From positions 186,001 to 250,000 of the forward strand of contig NZ_CP051625.1 in assembly GCF_012844345.1 (NCBI RefSeq): a DNA stretch of 64,000 bases, written 5' to 3'. Position 1 is the stretch's first letter, and each line of letters opens with the position of its first letter. The position numbers and the translations under genes are program-made. This DNA comes from Pseudomonas sp. gcc21 (GTDB lineage: Bacteria > Pseudomonadota > Gammaproteobacteria > Pseudomonadales > Pseudomonadaceae). A model generated the notes under the pieces. The model saw nothing but the letters and a program-made list of their open reading frames with translations, was not told where the DNA came from and made no database searches. Positions 36,012 to 46,443 of the stretch are shown piece after piece.

Positions 36012-36580
36012 AGGCCTGGCTCCGTGGTTGGAGTGGCCGAATGTATTTCCGGTCGAAATCTCGGCTCGGTTGCCGGCTTCGTGCGGGGCAGTCTATGGCT
36101 GGAGGGGGCCGCCAGGTAGGTTGCGAAGAGGATAAGACTGAACCCGAGAATTTTCGATACGGGGTCGTCCATCATCAAAGCCTGCATGAATTCGCGCAGG
36201 TGATCGGTCGCTGTATCCACTGATTGTGTCCCTACCAGCACGCTGGCGACCAAGCCAATTAGTACCACTTCGACTATCATCAGTAAGCCCTGGTAAATCA
36301 GCAGACGACTGAATCCTCGTAGAAAGCCGAGACCAAAGTGTCGGCAGTACCGTACATGGCGCCAGATCAGCAGTCCCATCAGCACCATAAAGGCCCACTC
36401 GATCCTTGAAAGATCGGCAAGTCCGTCGCCGTACTCGAAGACGAGGACGGGTAGAAGGGCGATCATCATAAGGCCGCTCAACCAGATAAATCCGGTTTTA
36501 AGGGCGCTTAGTATCAGGTTGAAACCTTTGCTTAGGCCATTATCTAGTTTCCCTGTGAGGGACAGTTCTGGGTTGTGCAT
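36008..36580 (-). CDS. four-helix membrane protein, first gene of the cassette
   Basis: 190 aa from the ATG at 36580 with AAGGAG upstream. Hydrophobic segments at about 22-50 (FIWLSGLMMIALLPVLVF), 60-75, 88-112 and 140-160 predict an inner-membrane protein; the C-terminus is Pro/Arg-rich. It starts 28 bases after the hsdS stop, so the cassette may be transcribed with the restriction operon. Family not recognised. Confidence 0.6.
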   Translation of the reverse strand: MHNPELSLTGKLDNGLSKGFNLILSALKTGFIWLSGLMMIALLPVLVFEYGDGLADLSRIEWAFMVLMGLLIWRHVRYCRHFGLGFLRGFSRLLIYQGLLMIVEVVLIGLVASVLVGTQSVDTATDHLREFMQALMMDDPVSKILGFSLILFATYLAAPSSHRLPRTKPATEPRFRPEIHSATPTTEPGL

Positions 36581-36608
36581 CCGTGCTCCTTGATTCTCGG
36601 TTGGTATT

Positions 36609-38330
36609 TCAGGCTGTTGCTTGCTCGACCAGTGCGCTGGTCAGTTGCTGCTTGACCTCACGAGCCTGGGTTAGGCGGCTTTTCAGTTGGTCACAAAGAG
36701 CCATGAGTTGTTCGACTTTGGCGACGATGCGGTGTTGTTCAGGCAACGGTGGGAAAGGGATGGGCGCGCGCTTCAGCTTTTCCTGAGAGATGTTCACTTG
36801 GCTGGCAGCCATACCGGATTTTGCTAGTTCCAAGTACATAGCAGTACCACCGGTGTTGAGACACAAGGCAATGTACCGACCAAATGCACCGACCTCGACA
36901 GGATGAAAACGAATTATCTTGTCCGAGATCATCAACCGAGGTCTCGTACGTTCGACTAAGCAGGAAATTCCCACCCTATTGGTTGGGCCGGCACGGGTAA
37001 AAAGAATATCTCCGATCTTTACTTCAGCATCCGGCCTAGGCTCAAGATGAGAGGGAAGCTCTTTGTTCTCGCCATCGAGATACTGCATCACCTGAACCGC
37101 TGTAGTTTTAAGGACCCCCCAGACACTATCACTTGGCGATGGCGTTGGCTCACAAGCTGGGCTCCAACCAGAATCCATACCAAGCGTGATATCTGCGAGC
37201 GATACCCAACACCATGAAAAAGGTACATCTTTGGTAGGAATTGCAATCTCGACGTTTGCGGCTCGCTTTGCGCTTTGACGTTGCCGATTCTGTAGAAGAC
37301 GCTGCTTTTCAAGCTGAATACGCTCCAACCAATTGCGCGCTTCATCTTCTTCAGGATCTTGCGGCACCAGTTTGCCCATCACGGCCAGTTGCAGCAGGGT
37401 TTGCTTGAGGGCGTCGATGCTGGGTTCGGTGGTGAACAGGGTGTTAAAGTGTTCGGCCAGGCGCTGCCAGTTGGTGGCGAAATCGACTGCATCGCTGGCT
37501 TGGGTCAGGCTGTCGAGCAGCGCTTGCACCAGTTGGGCGTGAGCGCTTTCGGCGTCGGCCTGCTGGGCTTCCAGGCGGTCGCACAGGGCCATCAGTTCAT
37601 CGACTTTGGCGACGATGCGGTGTTGTTCGGCGAGCGGGGGCACTGGAAACGGGTTTGCCTCGACAAAGCCTTTGGGCAATCGTTTCTGCCCCGCAGTGCC
37701 TGTCATCTTGGTTTCGCCAACAAGCAAGAATTGCGGCGATTTCAGATAGGCCAACACATACCGAGGGTTAAGAGTTCCACTAATAGGGCGCACAATGTGC
37801 AGCTCAGTCGTACCCGCGCCCAAACCATTCACGAGATTGGAAAAGACGCATGCTTTGCTGTTTTCAAAGCATGGTGTGATTTTCGCCACACCAATATCGC
37901 CCTCGGCAAAATGCGTGAAACCTTGTTTCACCTGACCCCAGAGACGAGGCTCTTGCGCATGCTGATCATCGAAGCGTGTGCCGATAAAAGTCATAGGCAC
38001 AAACGAGACTTCTAGTGAGTCTGCTGCAGCATTACGGGGATTAACAAATGCCACTTGCGCTAATGCACTCCACTTCCAACCAGCTGGCAATTCAAATGGT
38101 TCTTCCTCAACCTCCGGCAGCGGTTTCTGCTTCTTGATCTTCCCTTCAGCCACCAACCGCGCCTTTTCCTCGGCAATCCGCTTTAGCAGCTCACTGGCCG
38201 GCTCATCAATCGGATCTTGCGGCACCAGCTTGCCGCGCACCGCCAGCTCAAGAATCAGCTCACGCAGCTTCTTGATACCATTCGGCGCACCGGCCAGCAG
38301 TAGCAGGTTGTCGGTGAGCAATGCAGTCAT
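36609..38330 (-). CDS. hsdS: type I restriction-modification specificity subunit
   Basis: 573 aa, with two target-recognition domains, each followed by a conserved helix: VAKVDELMALCDRLEAQQAD and VAKVEQLMALCDQLKSRLTQ, both preceded by PPLxEQHRIVAKV. The helices set the spacing of the two half-sites. It works with two HsdM for methylation and with HsdR for cutting. It overlaps hsdM by four bases (ATGA). Confidence 0.92.
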   Translation of the reverse strand: MTALLTDNLLLLAGAPNGIKKLRELILELAVRGKLVPQDPIDEPASELLKRIAEEKARLVAEGKIKKQKPLPEVEEEPFELPAGWKWSALAQVAFVNPRNAAADSLEVSFVPMTFIGTRFDDQHAQEPRLWGQVKQGFTHFAEGDIGVAKITPCFENSKACVFSNLVNGLGAGTTELHIVRPISGTLNPRYVLAYLKSPQFLLVGETKMTGTAGQKRLPKGFVEANPFPVPPLAEQHRIVAKVDELMALCDRLEAQQADAESAHAQLVQALLDSLTQASDAVDFATNWQRLAEHFNTLFTTEPSIDALKQTLLQLAVMGKLVPQDPEEDEARNWLERIQLEKQRLLQNRQRQSAKRAANVEIAIPTKDVPFSWCWVSLADITLGMDSGWSPACEPTPSPSDSVWGVLKTTAVQVMQYLDGENKELPSHLEPRPDAEVKIGDILFTRAGPTNRVGISCLVERTRPRLMISDKIIRFHPVEVGAFGRYIALCLNTGGTAMYLELAKSGMAASQVNISQEKLKRAPIPFPPLPEQHRIVAKVEQLMALCDQLKSRLTQAREVKQQLTSALVEQATA

Positions 38331-39796
38331 ACGTGGCGCTCCAGCGCTTCGGCTAGCACGTCTTTAAGCTGGTCACGCAGATCGCTAATCTCGCTTTGCA
38401 GGGCGGCGTAACTGCGCAGCAGTTCATCCGGGTCATGGCTGACATGCTCGCCGATATGGGGGTTCTTACAGTCCAGGTTCCAGTTGCGTGCCCGCAGCTC
38501 ATCGACGCTGACCTTCCAGGCGTATTCGTTTTCCACCCGCGCGGCAAAGCCATCGGCTTCGCTACCCCACCAGGCTGCTTCGACATCGAATTCTTCGATA
38601 CGCATCGGGCGGGTCTTGCTGTAATTCTTGACGCCTTTCGGATACTGATGCTCGTAGAACCAAATGTCCTTGGTGGGCGTGCCCTTGGTAAAGAACAACA
38701 GGTTGGTTTTGATACCGGTATAAGGGTTGAACACGCCGTTGGGCAGGCGAACGATGGTGTGCAGGTTGCACTCGGTGAGCAGCTTTTCTTTAATGCGGCT
38801 CTTGATGCCTTCCCCGAAGAGAAATCCGTCAGGCAGCACCACGGCAGCGCGTCCACCGTCTTTCAGCAGGTGCATAATCAACACTAGAAACAGGTCTGCA
38901 GTCTCTCGGGTGCGGAAGGCGGCTGGGAAGTTGGTCTCGATGCCGTCTTCTTCCATGCCGCCAAAGGGTGGGTTGGCGACGATGCAATGTACCCGATCCT
39001 TTGGTCCCCAGCTGATCAGAGGCTTGGCCAGGGTATTGTCATGGCGGATCTGGCTGGGCACTTCGATGCCGTGCAGGATCATATTGGTGGTGGCCAGCAG
39101 ATGAGGTAGCGGCTTTTTCTCTACGCCAAAGATGCTGGCCTGCAGGGTGCGCTCGTCGTCTGCGGTTTTCACGTAGCGGTTGCGCTTATGCTCGATGGTA
39201 CAGGTAAGGAAACCGCCGGTACCGCATGCCGGGTCCATGACTTTTTCATCCAGCTTGGGATCGACCATGCGCACCATGAATTCGGTGACCGGGCGCGGCG
39301 TATAAAACTCCCCAGCGTTGCCAGCATTCTGCAGGTCGCGCAGTAACTGCTCGTAAAGGTTGCCGAACTCGTGGCGCTCCTGCGCCTTGTTGAAATCGAC
39401 ACCTTCCTGAATCTTGTTCACCACCTGACGGATCAGCTGGCCGGACTTCATATAGTTGTAGGCGTCTTCAAAGACGCCGCGCACCACGTAGGCGGCCGGG
39501 GTAGTGCTGAACTCATGCAGGTTCTGCAGGGTAGGGAGCAGTTGGCGGTCGAGGAATTCCTTCAGCTCGTCACCGGTCATCCCCTCCGGGTCGGCAGCCC
39601 AGTTGCGCCAGCGACAGCGCTCGGGGATCGGTGAACGGTAGCTGTCATCCATGAGCTCCCATTCCAACTCGCGGTCGTCGAAAATCTTCAAGAACAACAA
39701 CCAGACAAGCTGACCGATACGCTGCGCGTCGCCATCAACGCCGACATCCTTGCGCATGATGTCCTGGATGGATTTGATGGTGGAGCTGATAGACAT
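38327..39796 (-). CDS. hsdM: type I adenine-N6 DNA methyltransferase subunit
   Basis: 489 aa from the ATG at 39796 (AGGAAG upstream), giving MSISSTIKSIQDIMRKDVGV. The N-terminal HsdM helical domain is followed by the N6-adenine methyltransferase motifs DPACGTGGFL (SAM binding) and NPPF in IVANPPFGG. With HsdS it methylates the recognition site. It starts two bases after the HNH gene's stop. Confidence 0.93.
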   Translation of the reverse strand: MSISSTIKSIQDIMRKDVGVDGDAQRIGQLVWLLFLKIFDDRELEWELMDDSYRSPIPERCRWRNWAADPEGMTGDELKEFLDRQLLPTLQNLHEFSTTPAAYVVRGVFEDAYNYMKSGQLIRQVVNKIQEGVDFNKAQERHEFGNLYEQLLRDLQNAGNAGEFYTPRPVTEFMVRMVDPKLDEKVMDPACGTGGFLTCTIEHKRNRYVKTADDERTLQASIFGVEKKPLPHLLATTNMILHGIEVPSQIRHDNTLAKPLISWGPKDRVHCIVANPPFGGMEEDGIETNFPAAFRTRETADLFLVLIMHLLKDGGRAAVVLPDGFLFGEGIKSRIKEKLLTECNLHTIVRLPNGVFNPYTGIKTNLLFFTKGTPTKDIWFYEHQYPKGVKNYSKTRPMRIEEFDVEAAWWGSEADGFAARVENEYAWKVSVDELRARNWNLDCKNPHIGEHVSHDPDELLRSYAALQSEISDLRDQLKDVLAEALERHV

Positions 39797-39798
39797 GA

Positions 39799-40695
39799 CT
39801 ACTTCCTGAAGAGGTGTTCGCGGTGCCACGCCAAGTAACCATGATGACGCGAATCGATCTGGCGTAGTCGAAGCTTGGGGGTAATATTGAGCGTTTGAGC
39901 GCTGTCAGGGTCGAGGTCATCGCGGAGTAATATCTGACCGATATCGTCGAAACTGATCAGGCCCTGGTCGAAGGCTAGGTCGAGGTTTGGTGTCAGTAAA
40001 AGGCCGTTGAACGGATCGAGCCGCTCAGCGCCGCTCGCGACGCACCAAGGCTTGATATGCGAGGCGAGTAACAATCTGGTGTCACCGCAGCCAGTCACAG
40101 CGCAGCCGTTCCAGTATTCGATAAGTTGTAACCTAAAGCTGGATTGACCTACGCGGGCCTTGATTAGAGCTGTGCGCTCAGTTACCGGTAACGCTTGCTC
40201 CGTCTCACTTAATTCAATAGCGGAAACTTTCTGTGCCGAGTCCGGTATCCATCCAATTTGGACAAGCGCCTCGTACAGTTCCGGGTGCATTGTCGCCTGG
40301 GTTTCTGGTTTGCCCGGAGCACCATAGAACGTCGCTAAACAATGTACCCAATAATCGAGGCTTGTAATGCCTAGGGCGTCGGCGAGCTCATGTGCGAGTT
40401 CGCCATACTTCAAATTGCCGGTGTTATAGGTCTCGTAGCCGCCGAGCTGCGCAATCTCACGCATACAAAGCGTTTGTTCTGGCGCAGATGCGTGCCCTAT
40501 GAGCATAGCGCGTTGCGCATGACTCATCTCGTTCTCAATCTGCCTAAGCGCCATGGCATAACGCTTGGCGGAGGCTCTGCCCCGAATGATGGGTGGTGCG
40601 GTTTCCATCTTTTCCGCGAGAAGCGCGCGCCATGCGACTTTACTCATATCCATGTGTGTTACTCGATCGGTATACCCAAGCGGGCGTAGAGTCAT
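39799..40695 (-). CDS. HNH endonuclease embedded in the type I operon
   Basis: 298 aa. A C-terminal HNH region is visible: [20 protein letters not shown], then [20 protein letters not shown] and [11 protein letters not shown], as in HNH_2-type restriction-linked proteins. The N-terminal half is helical. The ATG overlaps the hsdR stop by four bases, so it is coupled to the restriction subunit. It may be an independent nuclease that cuts modified DNA, or a part of the complex; both are inferred. Confidence 0.75.
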   Translation of the reverse strand: MTLRPLGYTDRVTHMDMSKVAWRALLAEKMETAPPIIRGRASAKRYAMALRQIENEMSHAQRAMLIGHASAPEQTLCMREIAQLGGYETYNTGNLKYGELAHELADALGITSLDYWVHCLATFYGAPGKPETQATMHPELYEALVQIGWIPDSAQKVSAIELSETEQALPVTERTALIKARVGQSSFRLQLIEYWNGCAVTGCGDTRLLLASHIKPWCVASGAERLDPFNGLLLTPNLDLAFDQGLISFDDIGQILLRDDLDPDSAQTLNITPKLRLRQIDSRHHGYLAWHREHLFRK

Positions 40696-43058
40696 GAAGC
40701 GTACAGCTCGTCTTCCAGCTCATGAATGGCCTTGCTGTAACCGGCCTTACCGCCAAATGCTTTGACCAGCTCCACTGGAGCCCCAATCTGGCTAAAGGGG
40801 TCGAGCTGAAGGATCTTGATATCTTCAATGTGTTCTATGCCGGTGTCAGCGTACTTTTCCAGCAACGCTTCCAGAACCTGGCGGGCGGCACCGGAGTATT
40901 TAGCGAAGTAGTTGCGCTTCTTCACCTGTTCGGCGCGCTCTTTACGAGATAGCGGGGGTTGATCAAAGGCGACGTGACAAATCAGGTCAAACGGATCTAG
41001 CGGAGTACCCTTTTTCTTCTCGACCTCCTCGGCCAATGCTTCCCACATCACACCTTGCGCAGCCATTTCGTCAATGATGGCCTTCTTCTGGTCAGCACTG
41101 CTCCAACGGCGCAGAAAATCATCCAGCGAGGCGAACTGTTTCATCACGCATGTGCGGGTGTAATCGTGCAGTGACTCGGTGATCAGTCTGCCATCCGGGC
41201 CGTAGTATTGTACCCGCTCGGCTATCACAGAAATGGGTATGTTATCGATGACGTATTTGATCCGCCTACCGCCTTCTTCCCCTTCGGGAAAATCGAAGAC
41301 GTCTGGCTGCCCGGGGTCTTCAGGGTTCAGCCAGTCCCCGCCATCGATAATGTCGTCCGGTGGCACAGGGGAGTCATCACCACCTGGTGTGAAGATCACT
41401 ACGGGTTCACCATCAAAGGCCGGGTCGGCGAACAGCTCAGTGGCCTTTTTGAAATCCATGATGGTGAACCAGTACTTTTCAAAATCTTCGTTGATGCGCG
41501 TGCCCCGACCGATGATTTGCTTGAATTCAGTCATGGATTTGATGTGTTGATCCAGCACGATCAACTTGCAGGTCTGTGCGTCTACACCGGTGGTCATCAA
41601 CTTGCTGGTAGTAGCGATGACCGGATAGCGGGATTCCGGGTCGATGAAGTTATCCAGCTCGGCTTTGCCCTCCTGGTCATCGCCAGTAATCCGCATCACG
41701 TACTTGCGGTTTTCTGCGACTCGTTCGGGATTGAGATTGACTAACGCCTGACGCATGCGCTCGGCATGGTTGATGTCATCGCAGAACACGATGGTTTTCT
41801 GGAAAGGATCAGTTGCTTTGAGAAAATCCGTAACCTTCTTCGCTACCAGTTGGGTGCGCGCCTCGATCACCAGGGTGCGATCCATATCCTTGAGATTGTA
41901 TATACGGTCCTCTATCAGCTCTCCGTTCTTGTCGAGCATGCCCTTGGGCGGCCGCCAGCCTTGGAGGTCCTTGTCGAAATCGATGCGAACGACTTTGTAA
42001 GGGGCGAGGAAGCCGTCTTCGATGCCCTGCTTGAGGGTGTAGCTGTAAACAGGCTCGCCGAAATAGGTAATGCTGGAGACCTCTTTGGTTTCCTTCGGTG
42101 TCGCGGTGAGACCAACATGGGTGGCGCTAGAAAAGTACTCGAGAATCTCCCGCCACGCGGAATCTTCCGCTGCACTGCCGCGGTGGCACTCGTCGATGAT
42201 GATCAGGTCGAAGAAGTCCCTGGAGAACTGCTTGTAGATGTTCATTTCCTCTTCAGAGCCGGTCACGGCCTGATAGAGGGAGAGATAAATCTCGTATGAG
42301 GTGTCGATCTGGCGCTTGGCGATTTTGGTCATCGCCTGGCCGAAGGGCTTGAAGTCGTTGTTTTTGGTCTGGTCGACCAGAATATTGCGGTCGGCCAGGA
42401 ACAGGATGCGTTTCTTCTGCCGTGATTTCCACAACCGCCAGATGATCTGAAAGGCGGTGTAGGTCTTTCCTGTACCAGTGGCCATGACCAGTAGAATACG
42501 ATCTTGACCGCGAGCGATGGCTTCTATGGTGCGGTTGATGGCGTTGGTCTGGTAGTACCGCGGCATGCGGCCGGAGCCGTCGTCGTAGTAGGGCGCCTCG
42601 ACCTTCTGCCGTGCCTGATGATCCAGCCCCTTCCATTGACAGTAGCGTTGCCACAGCTCCTGAGGGCTGGGGAACTGATCTAGGCTGAGCTGGGTTTCGA
42701 CTTGGCTGCCGGTGCCGCTGCGGTCATGGAACAGGAAACCGTCGCCGTTGCTGGAGAACACGAAAGGAACGTCCAACGACTCGGCATAACCCAGGGCTTG
42801 CTGCATGCCGGAGCCTATTGACTGCTTGTTCACTTTGGCTTCGATAACAGCCAAAGGCAGGTTGGGCTGGTGATAGAGGATGAAGTCTGCTCGGCGGGAC
42901 TCGCCACGGCTATGCAGCTTTCCTCGGACGATGATTCGGCCCTTGGTGAAGCTCACCTCTTCACGCACCTGCCGGTGCATATCCCAGCCGGCGCGTTGAA
43001 TGGCGGGAAAAATGTACTTACTGCAGATGTCCCGCTCTGAAAGCGATTTCTTGTCCAT
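40692..43058 (-). CDS. hsdR: type I restriction subunit (DNA translocase/nuclease)
   Basis: 788 aa, EcoEI/EcoR124-like. An N-terminal nuclease part has the D-ExK pattern ([21 protein letters not shown]). A helicase core follows with [11 protein letters not shown] (Walker A), IIDECHRG (DECH box), GLTATP and QIIGRGTRI (motif VI). It cuts unmethylated DNA after translocation. The ATG at 43058 follows AAGGAT. A pentanucleotide tract lies 116 bases upstream and may tune its expression. Confidence 0.9.
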   Translation of the reverse strand: MDKKSLSERDICSKYIFPAIQRAGWDMHRQVREEVSFTKGRIIVRGKLHSRGESRRADFILYHQPNLPLAVIEAKVNKQSIGSGMQQALGYAESLDVPFVFSSNGDGFLFHDRSGTGSQVETQLSLDQFPSPQELWQRYCQWKGLDHQARQKVEAPYYDDGSGRMPRYYQTNAINRTIEAIARGQDRILLVMATGTGKTYTAFQIIWRLWKSRQKKRILFLADRNILVDQTKNNDFKPFGQAMTKIAKRQIDTSYEIYLSLYQAVTGSEEEMNIYKQFSRDFFDLIIIDECHRGSAAEDSAWREILEYFSSATHVGLTATPKETKEVSSITYFGEPVYSYTLKQGIEDGFLAPYKVVRIDFDKDLQGWRPPKGMLDKNGELIEDRIYNLKDMDRTLVIEARTQLVAKKVTDFLKATDPFQKTIVFCDDINHAERMRQALVNLNPERVAENRKYVMRITGDDQEGKAELDNFIDPESRYPVIATTSKLMTTGVDAQTCKLIVLDQHIKSMTEFKQIIGRGTRINEDFEKYWFTIMDFKKATELFADPAFDGEPVVIFTPGGDDSPVPPDDIIDGGDWLNPEDPGQPDVFDFPEGEEGGRRIKYVIDNIPISVIAERVQYYGPDGRLITESLHDYTRTCVMKQFASLDDFLRRWSSADQKKAIIDEMAAQGVMWEALAEEVEKKKGTPLDPFDLICHVAFDQPPLSRKERAEQVKKRNYFAKYSGAARQVLEALLEKYADTGIEHIEDIKILQLDPFSQIGAPVELVKAFGGKAGYSKAIHELEDELYAS

Positions 43059-43173
43059 CTTCCGATCCTTGGTGGCGCAGAAAGCGCACCCCGCTCCTAA
43101 GAAAAAGCACGACTATCATGGGTTTTTGAACCACGGCGCCCGTAGCTTTCGTACTCTTGGGGCAAAACGTTGG

Positions 43174-43208
43174 TGCAGTGCAGTGCAGTGCAGTGCAGTG
43201 CAGTGCAG
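43174..43208. repeat. (TGCAG)7 pentanucleotide tract upstream of hsdR
   Basis: Seven perfect TGCAG units lie between the hsdR start and the divergent 159-aa gene. Being five bases long, a slip of one unit changes promoter or leader spacing by half a helical turn. No long ORF with known family crosses it. Confidence 0.9.
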
Positions 43209-43508
43209 CCTGCCACGGCACGTGCTATTTCACAATCGCATCGGCTGCATATGAGCTGAGCTTGACGCTTGCCGATATTATTTACGTTGCAGCGCTTGGG
43301 GGGCATTCTAACCCAAGAGGCTATGAGTTCGCTGACGTTGGATCATCTGGGTGGATTTGATCGTTTGGTCGGTTTGTCGGGGTTAGACGGTGGAGGTTCT
43401 CCCACTGTTGGGGGCCACAGCCGCGATCGATTGTTATTAGAATAGCCGCGCGCAGCCAGAGATTACCTTTCTTGGCTACGGCCAGTTCATCACATGCATG
43501 GAGGCAAG

Positions 43509-43988
43509 ATGAAAAGCGCTACCTATCTCGGCCATTTCCTTCAAAAGCTATATCTGGTGTTGCTTGGCTTGGTTGCAGCGGCAATGTCGATCTTGCCGAT
43601 AAGCGCCTTCGTATGGCTGATCTTCACTTGGGACCACGTCGAAGCCTATGCCCCTGCAGTGGCATTAATGTTAGGGATGACAGTGAGTGCATTAGTCGTC
43701 CTTACTTCAAAAAGCTTCCCTCATCGATCAATAAACGTGGTTTCCGGTTGCTACGGGACAGTAATGTTATTTTTTCTAGGCTACGCCATCTTCGTCGCCT
43801 CGATCCCCGAGAAAAAACCATTTACACCGTTGAGCGCTGAAGAAAGTAGAGCGTTTGAGATCAAAGAAGAATGTCGCACATTGAAGCGTCGGTACAGGGA
43901 AGGGGCAATGGCAGCCTTTGAGGGGCGCTCTTCGCCCTATGGCGATATCGTTATACCAAGCCATTGTCGCAACCTGCAGGTCAACTGA
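43509..43988 (+). CDS. membrane protein of unknown function
   Basis: 159 aa from the ATG at 43509 with GGAGG upstream. Three hydrophobic segments (LVLLGLVAAAMSILPISAFV, ALMLGMTVSALVVL, VMLFFLGYAIFVA) are followed by a charged cytosolic or periplasmic tail with two Cys. Family not recognised. Confidence 0.6.
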   Translation: MKSATYLGHFLQKLYLVLLGLVAAAMSILPISAFVWLIFTWDHVEAYAPAVALMLGMTVSALVVLTSKSFPHRSINVVSGCYGTVMLFFLGYAIFVASIPEKKPFTPLSAEESRAFEIKEECRTLKRRYREGAMAAFEGRSSPYGDIVIPSHCRNLQVN

Positions 43989-44433
43989 AACCGGACGGGG
44001 CCCGCGTTTGCCTTATGCCTTATGCCTTCGCTTAGCGCATTCGTTGTTGATTTCGCCGCTCTGAAAACCGAGACGGTTTCCAGTCCTCCACCGTTCTCGT
44101 TATTAGGCGCCTTCACCAGTGCCGCTGGATAATCTTACCCAACATCCTACCCCACATAAGCGCTGCTATTGGGCGACACGGTATGAGACGCCATGCAAGG
44201 ACTGGTTCCGAAAAAAGCTATTAGAAACAATAGGATGCAGAACGAAAGTGCGCGTAAGTGCGTGTGGCTGCTCGCTTAGCGGCGGACTGACTCTCCGCCA
44301 GATCTGCCTCAAGAGCCCAGCGAAAGCTGGGCTTTTTTGTTTCCACAACTGCAAAGGTGGAGCGGGGCGGTGCCGGTGGCGGTTTGAACAATACGTCAGG
44401 ACTTCGCTGTTCGCCGCCATCCGGCGCACGGTT
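43989..44433. other. intergenic stretch with one terminator
   Basis: Holds the intrinsic terminator at 44314-44338 and no recognisable gene. Confidence 0.6.
44314..44338 (+). terminator. intrinsic terminator
   Basis: AGCCCAGC, loop GAAA and GCTGGGCT form an 8-bp stem followed by TTTTTT. It points along the plus strand, so it would close the transcript of the 159-aa gene. Confidence 0.8.
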
Positions 44434-46443
44434 CTAGTTGATGGGCGCATCGGCGCTCGCCACCGGCGTCGTGTGCTTATCCAGGTCCCGTTCGAGCTCT
44501 GCTTTGAGTACCTTGCCGAAACGCAGCTCGCCAGCGATGGTCCAGTGGTCACCGTCGCGAAAATACAGGTTCTGACAGTCGATCAGCTGATTGCCTCCGC
44601 TGAGGTTGAGTGTCTTGATGGAGGAGCGGTAGTCGATCCCTTCATAGCTCCGTGCTGTGTTGGCGATTCGGTTATCAAGCTGTTCGAACGTATCGCGAAG
44701 GGATTTGCGGATTTCAGGTGGTGATTCACAGCCGTGGAGAACATATTCCCTGGGCAGGATATGTGGTTCAGTCCAGGGGCCGAGCCAGACGACACGTGAG
44801 TATTGCTTGAGCTGGTGCAGGTATTGCAGCGTTCCGTCTATATAGTGCTCGTTTGGCTGGAAACCCGAGTGACTCTGTTCACTCAGGGCTGCGCGTGAAA
44901 CGGTGCGGCCTTCTGGTGTTTGCAGCAGATAAAAGCCGGCTTCGTTGAATATCACGGTATGGAAAAGATCCGGATGCTGCTGCAGCAACTCACGAAACCC
45001 TTCGTACTGACATCTGTCCTGGTGTGGGTACGGGATGCAGCCGTTCTGCAGAAAGCCGACGATGAACTGCTCGTCCATGTTTACTGACAGCGCATTGAAT
45101 ACGTTCATACCGTGTGAGTCCCCCAGAATCGCGAGACCGGGGCCGTGCATCTCTCGGCATTTCAGTATCCGGTCTGTCATGGCGGGGGTGATCAGCTCGC
45201 GTGCAAAATTGCAGGGTTCATCCAGCCGTGGATACTGCTTGGGTTCATTGCTTTCGACCAGTTCCAGAGCCCGCAGTTGATGGCCGGTCAGTTTCTGCTC
45301 GTGCATTTGAATGGGAGCGGGATAAAAGGAGGCAAAGACGGTGCCCATGAACAGGGTAGCTGACAAGGCCAGGGCTCCGGCAAAGACGGTTCTGCGAGGA
45401 AATTTGCGGCGCTCGCGGAAAGGATTTTCTACATATCGCCAGGAGAGATACGCCAGCACAAACGTCAGCGTAATCAGGCAGAGAAAATCCACCACGTCGA
45501 GATTGTTGAGCGTACGTATCCGCGCAAAGGCAAAGAGCGGTTGATGCCACAGGTAAGCGCTGTAACTCATCAGGCCAACGAGTACGACGGGTGGCAGCGC
45601 CAGTAGCTTTCCGACGACTGTTCGATGATCGGCGAACGCAATGATCAATGCCGTCCCTACAACGGGGGCGAGCGCATAGACGCCGGGAAACGGCGTCTGG
45701 GCGTCATAAGCGAAGATAGCAAAGACGATCAGCGACACACCTGTCAGAGATAAGGCCTCGGCAAGCCAGCGTGTGGCGCTGGACCAGTATTGCGCGGTCA
45801 GAGCCACTAAGGCACCGGCAAGCAATTCCCATGCGCGGGAGGGGAGCAGGTAGAAGCTGGCGGAGGGGTGCGTGACAGTCAGTCGTGTCGCAAGAATGAT
45901 TCCGCCAATGATAGCGAGCGCGATGCCGAGAACCAGCACTCGTTTGTCCAGCCGCCTTACTAGTAGAAGACACAGAGGAAAGAACAGATAAAACTGCTCC
46001 TCGACGGCCAACGACCAGGTATGTAACAGGGGCGTCAGCTCAGCCCCGGTACTGAAATAATCTGTGTCCCACCAGAAGTAGATATTGGATGCAAACAGCT
46101 GGATGGCAGCAATGCTGTAGAGGAATTCGCGAAACTCCGAGGGGAGCATCCACCACCAGGCGAAGGGAATGCAGCACAGGGTGACCAGGGTAAGGGCGGG
46201 ATAAAGGCGACGAACGCGCCGTTCATAGAAACGCGTCAGGCTGAAACTACCGTTGTGTATCTCGTTATAAAGGATCGAAGTGATCAGGTAGCCGCTGATT
46301 ACAAAGAATACGTCGACGCCCACGAACCCGCCGGCCATGGCTTCGAACCCCGCATGGAAGAAGATGACGGGAATAACTGCCAGAGCACGTAAGCCGTCTA
46401 TCTCGGCGCGGTATGTGATGGTGCGGGCATGCGTCGGTTGCAT
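44434..46443 (-). CDS. OafA/YrhL-type acyltransferase with an SGNH domain
   Basis: 669 aa from the ATG at 46443; a TTG at 46467 is the only earlier option. The N-terminal acyltransferase-3 domain has ten or so membrane helices and the marks EIDGLRALAVIPVIFFHAGF, GGFVGVDVFFVISGYL and FYERRVRRLYPAL. The C-terminal third is a periplasmic SGNH hydrolase-like domain with LAILGDSHGMNVF and DGDHWT. Such proteins O-acetylate lipopolysaccharide or other glycans. No glycan genes are next to it. Confidence 0.87.
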   Translation of the reverse strand: MQPTHARTITYRAEIDGLRALAVIPVIFFHAGFEAMAGGFVGVDVFFVISGYLITSILYNEIHNGSFSLTRFYERRVRRLYPALTLVTLCCIPFAWWWMLPSEFREFLYSIAAIQLFASNIYFWWDTDYFSTGAELTPLLHTWSLAVEEQFYLFFPLCLLLVRRLDKRVLVLGIALAIIGGIILATRLTVTHPSASFYLLPSRAWELLAGALVALTAQYWSSATRWLAEALSLTGVSLIVFAIFAYDAQTPFPGVYALAPVVGTALIIAFADHRTVVGKLLALPPVVLVGLMSYSAYLWHQPLFAFARIRTLNNLDVVDFLCLITLTFVLAYLSWRYVENPFRERRKFPRRTVFAGALALSATLFMGTVFASFYPAPIQMHEQKLTGHQLRALELVESNEPKQYPRLDEPCNFARELITPAMTDRILKCREMHGPGLAILGDSHGMNVFNALSVNMDEQFIVGFLQNGCIPYPHQDRCQYEGFRELLQQHPDLFHTVIFNEAGFYLLQTPEGRTVSRAALSEQSHSGFQPNEHYIDGTLQYLHQLKQYSRVVWLGPWTEPHILPREYVLHGCESPPEIRKSLRDTFEQLDNRIANTARSYEGIDYRSSIKTLNLSGGNQLIDCQNLYFRDGDHWTIAGELRFGKVLKAELERDLDKHTTPVASADAPIN

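Noticed and set aside
44119..44724. 201-codon plus-strand frame
   Set aside because: Crosses the intrinsic terminator and lies antisense to the acyltransferase 3' end.
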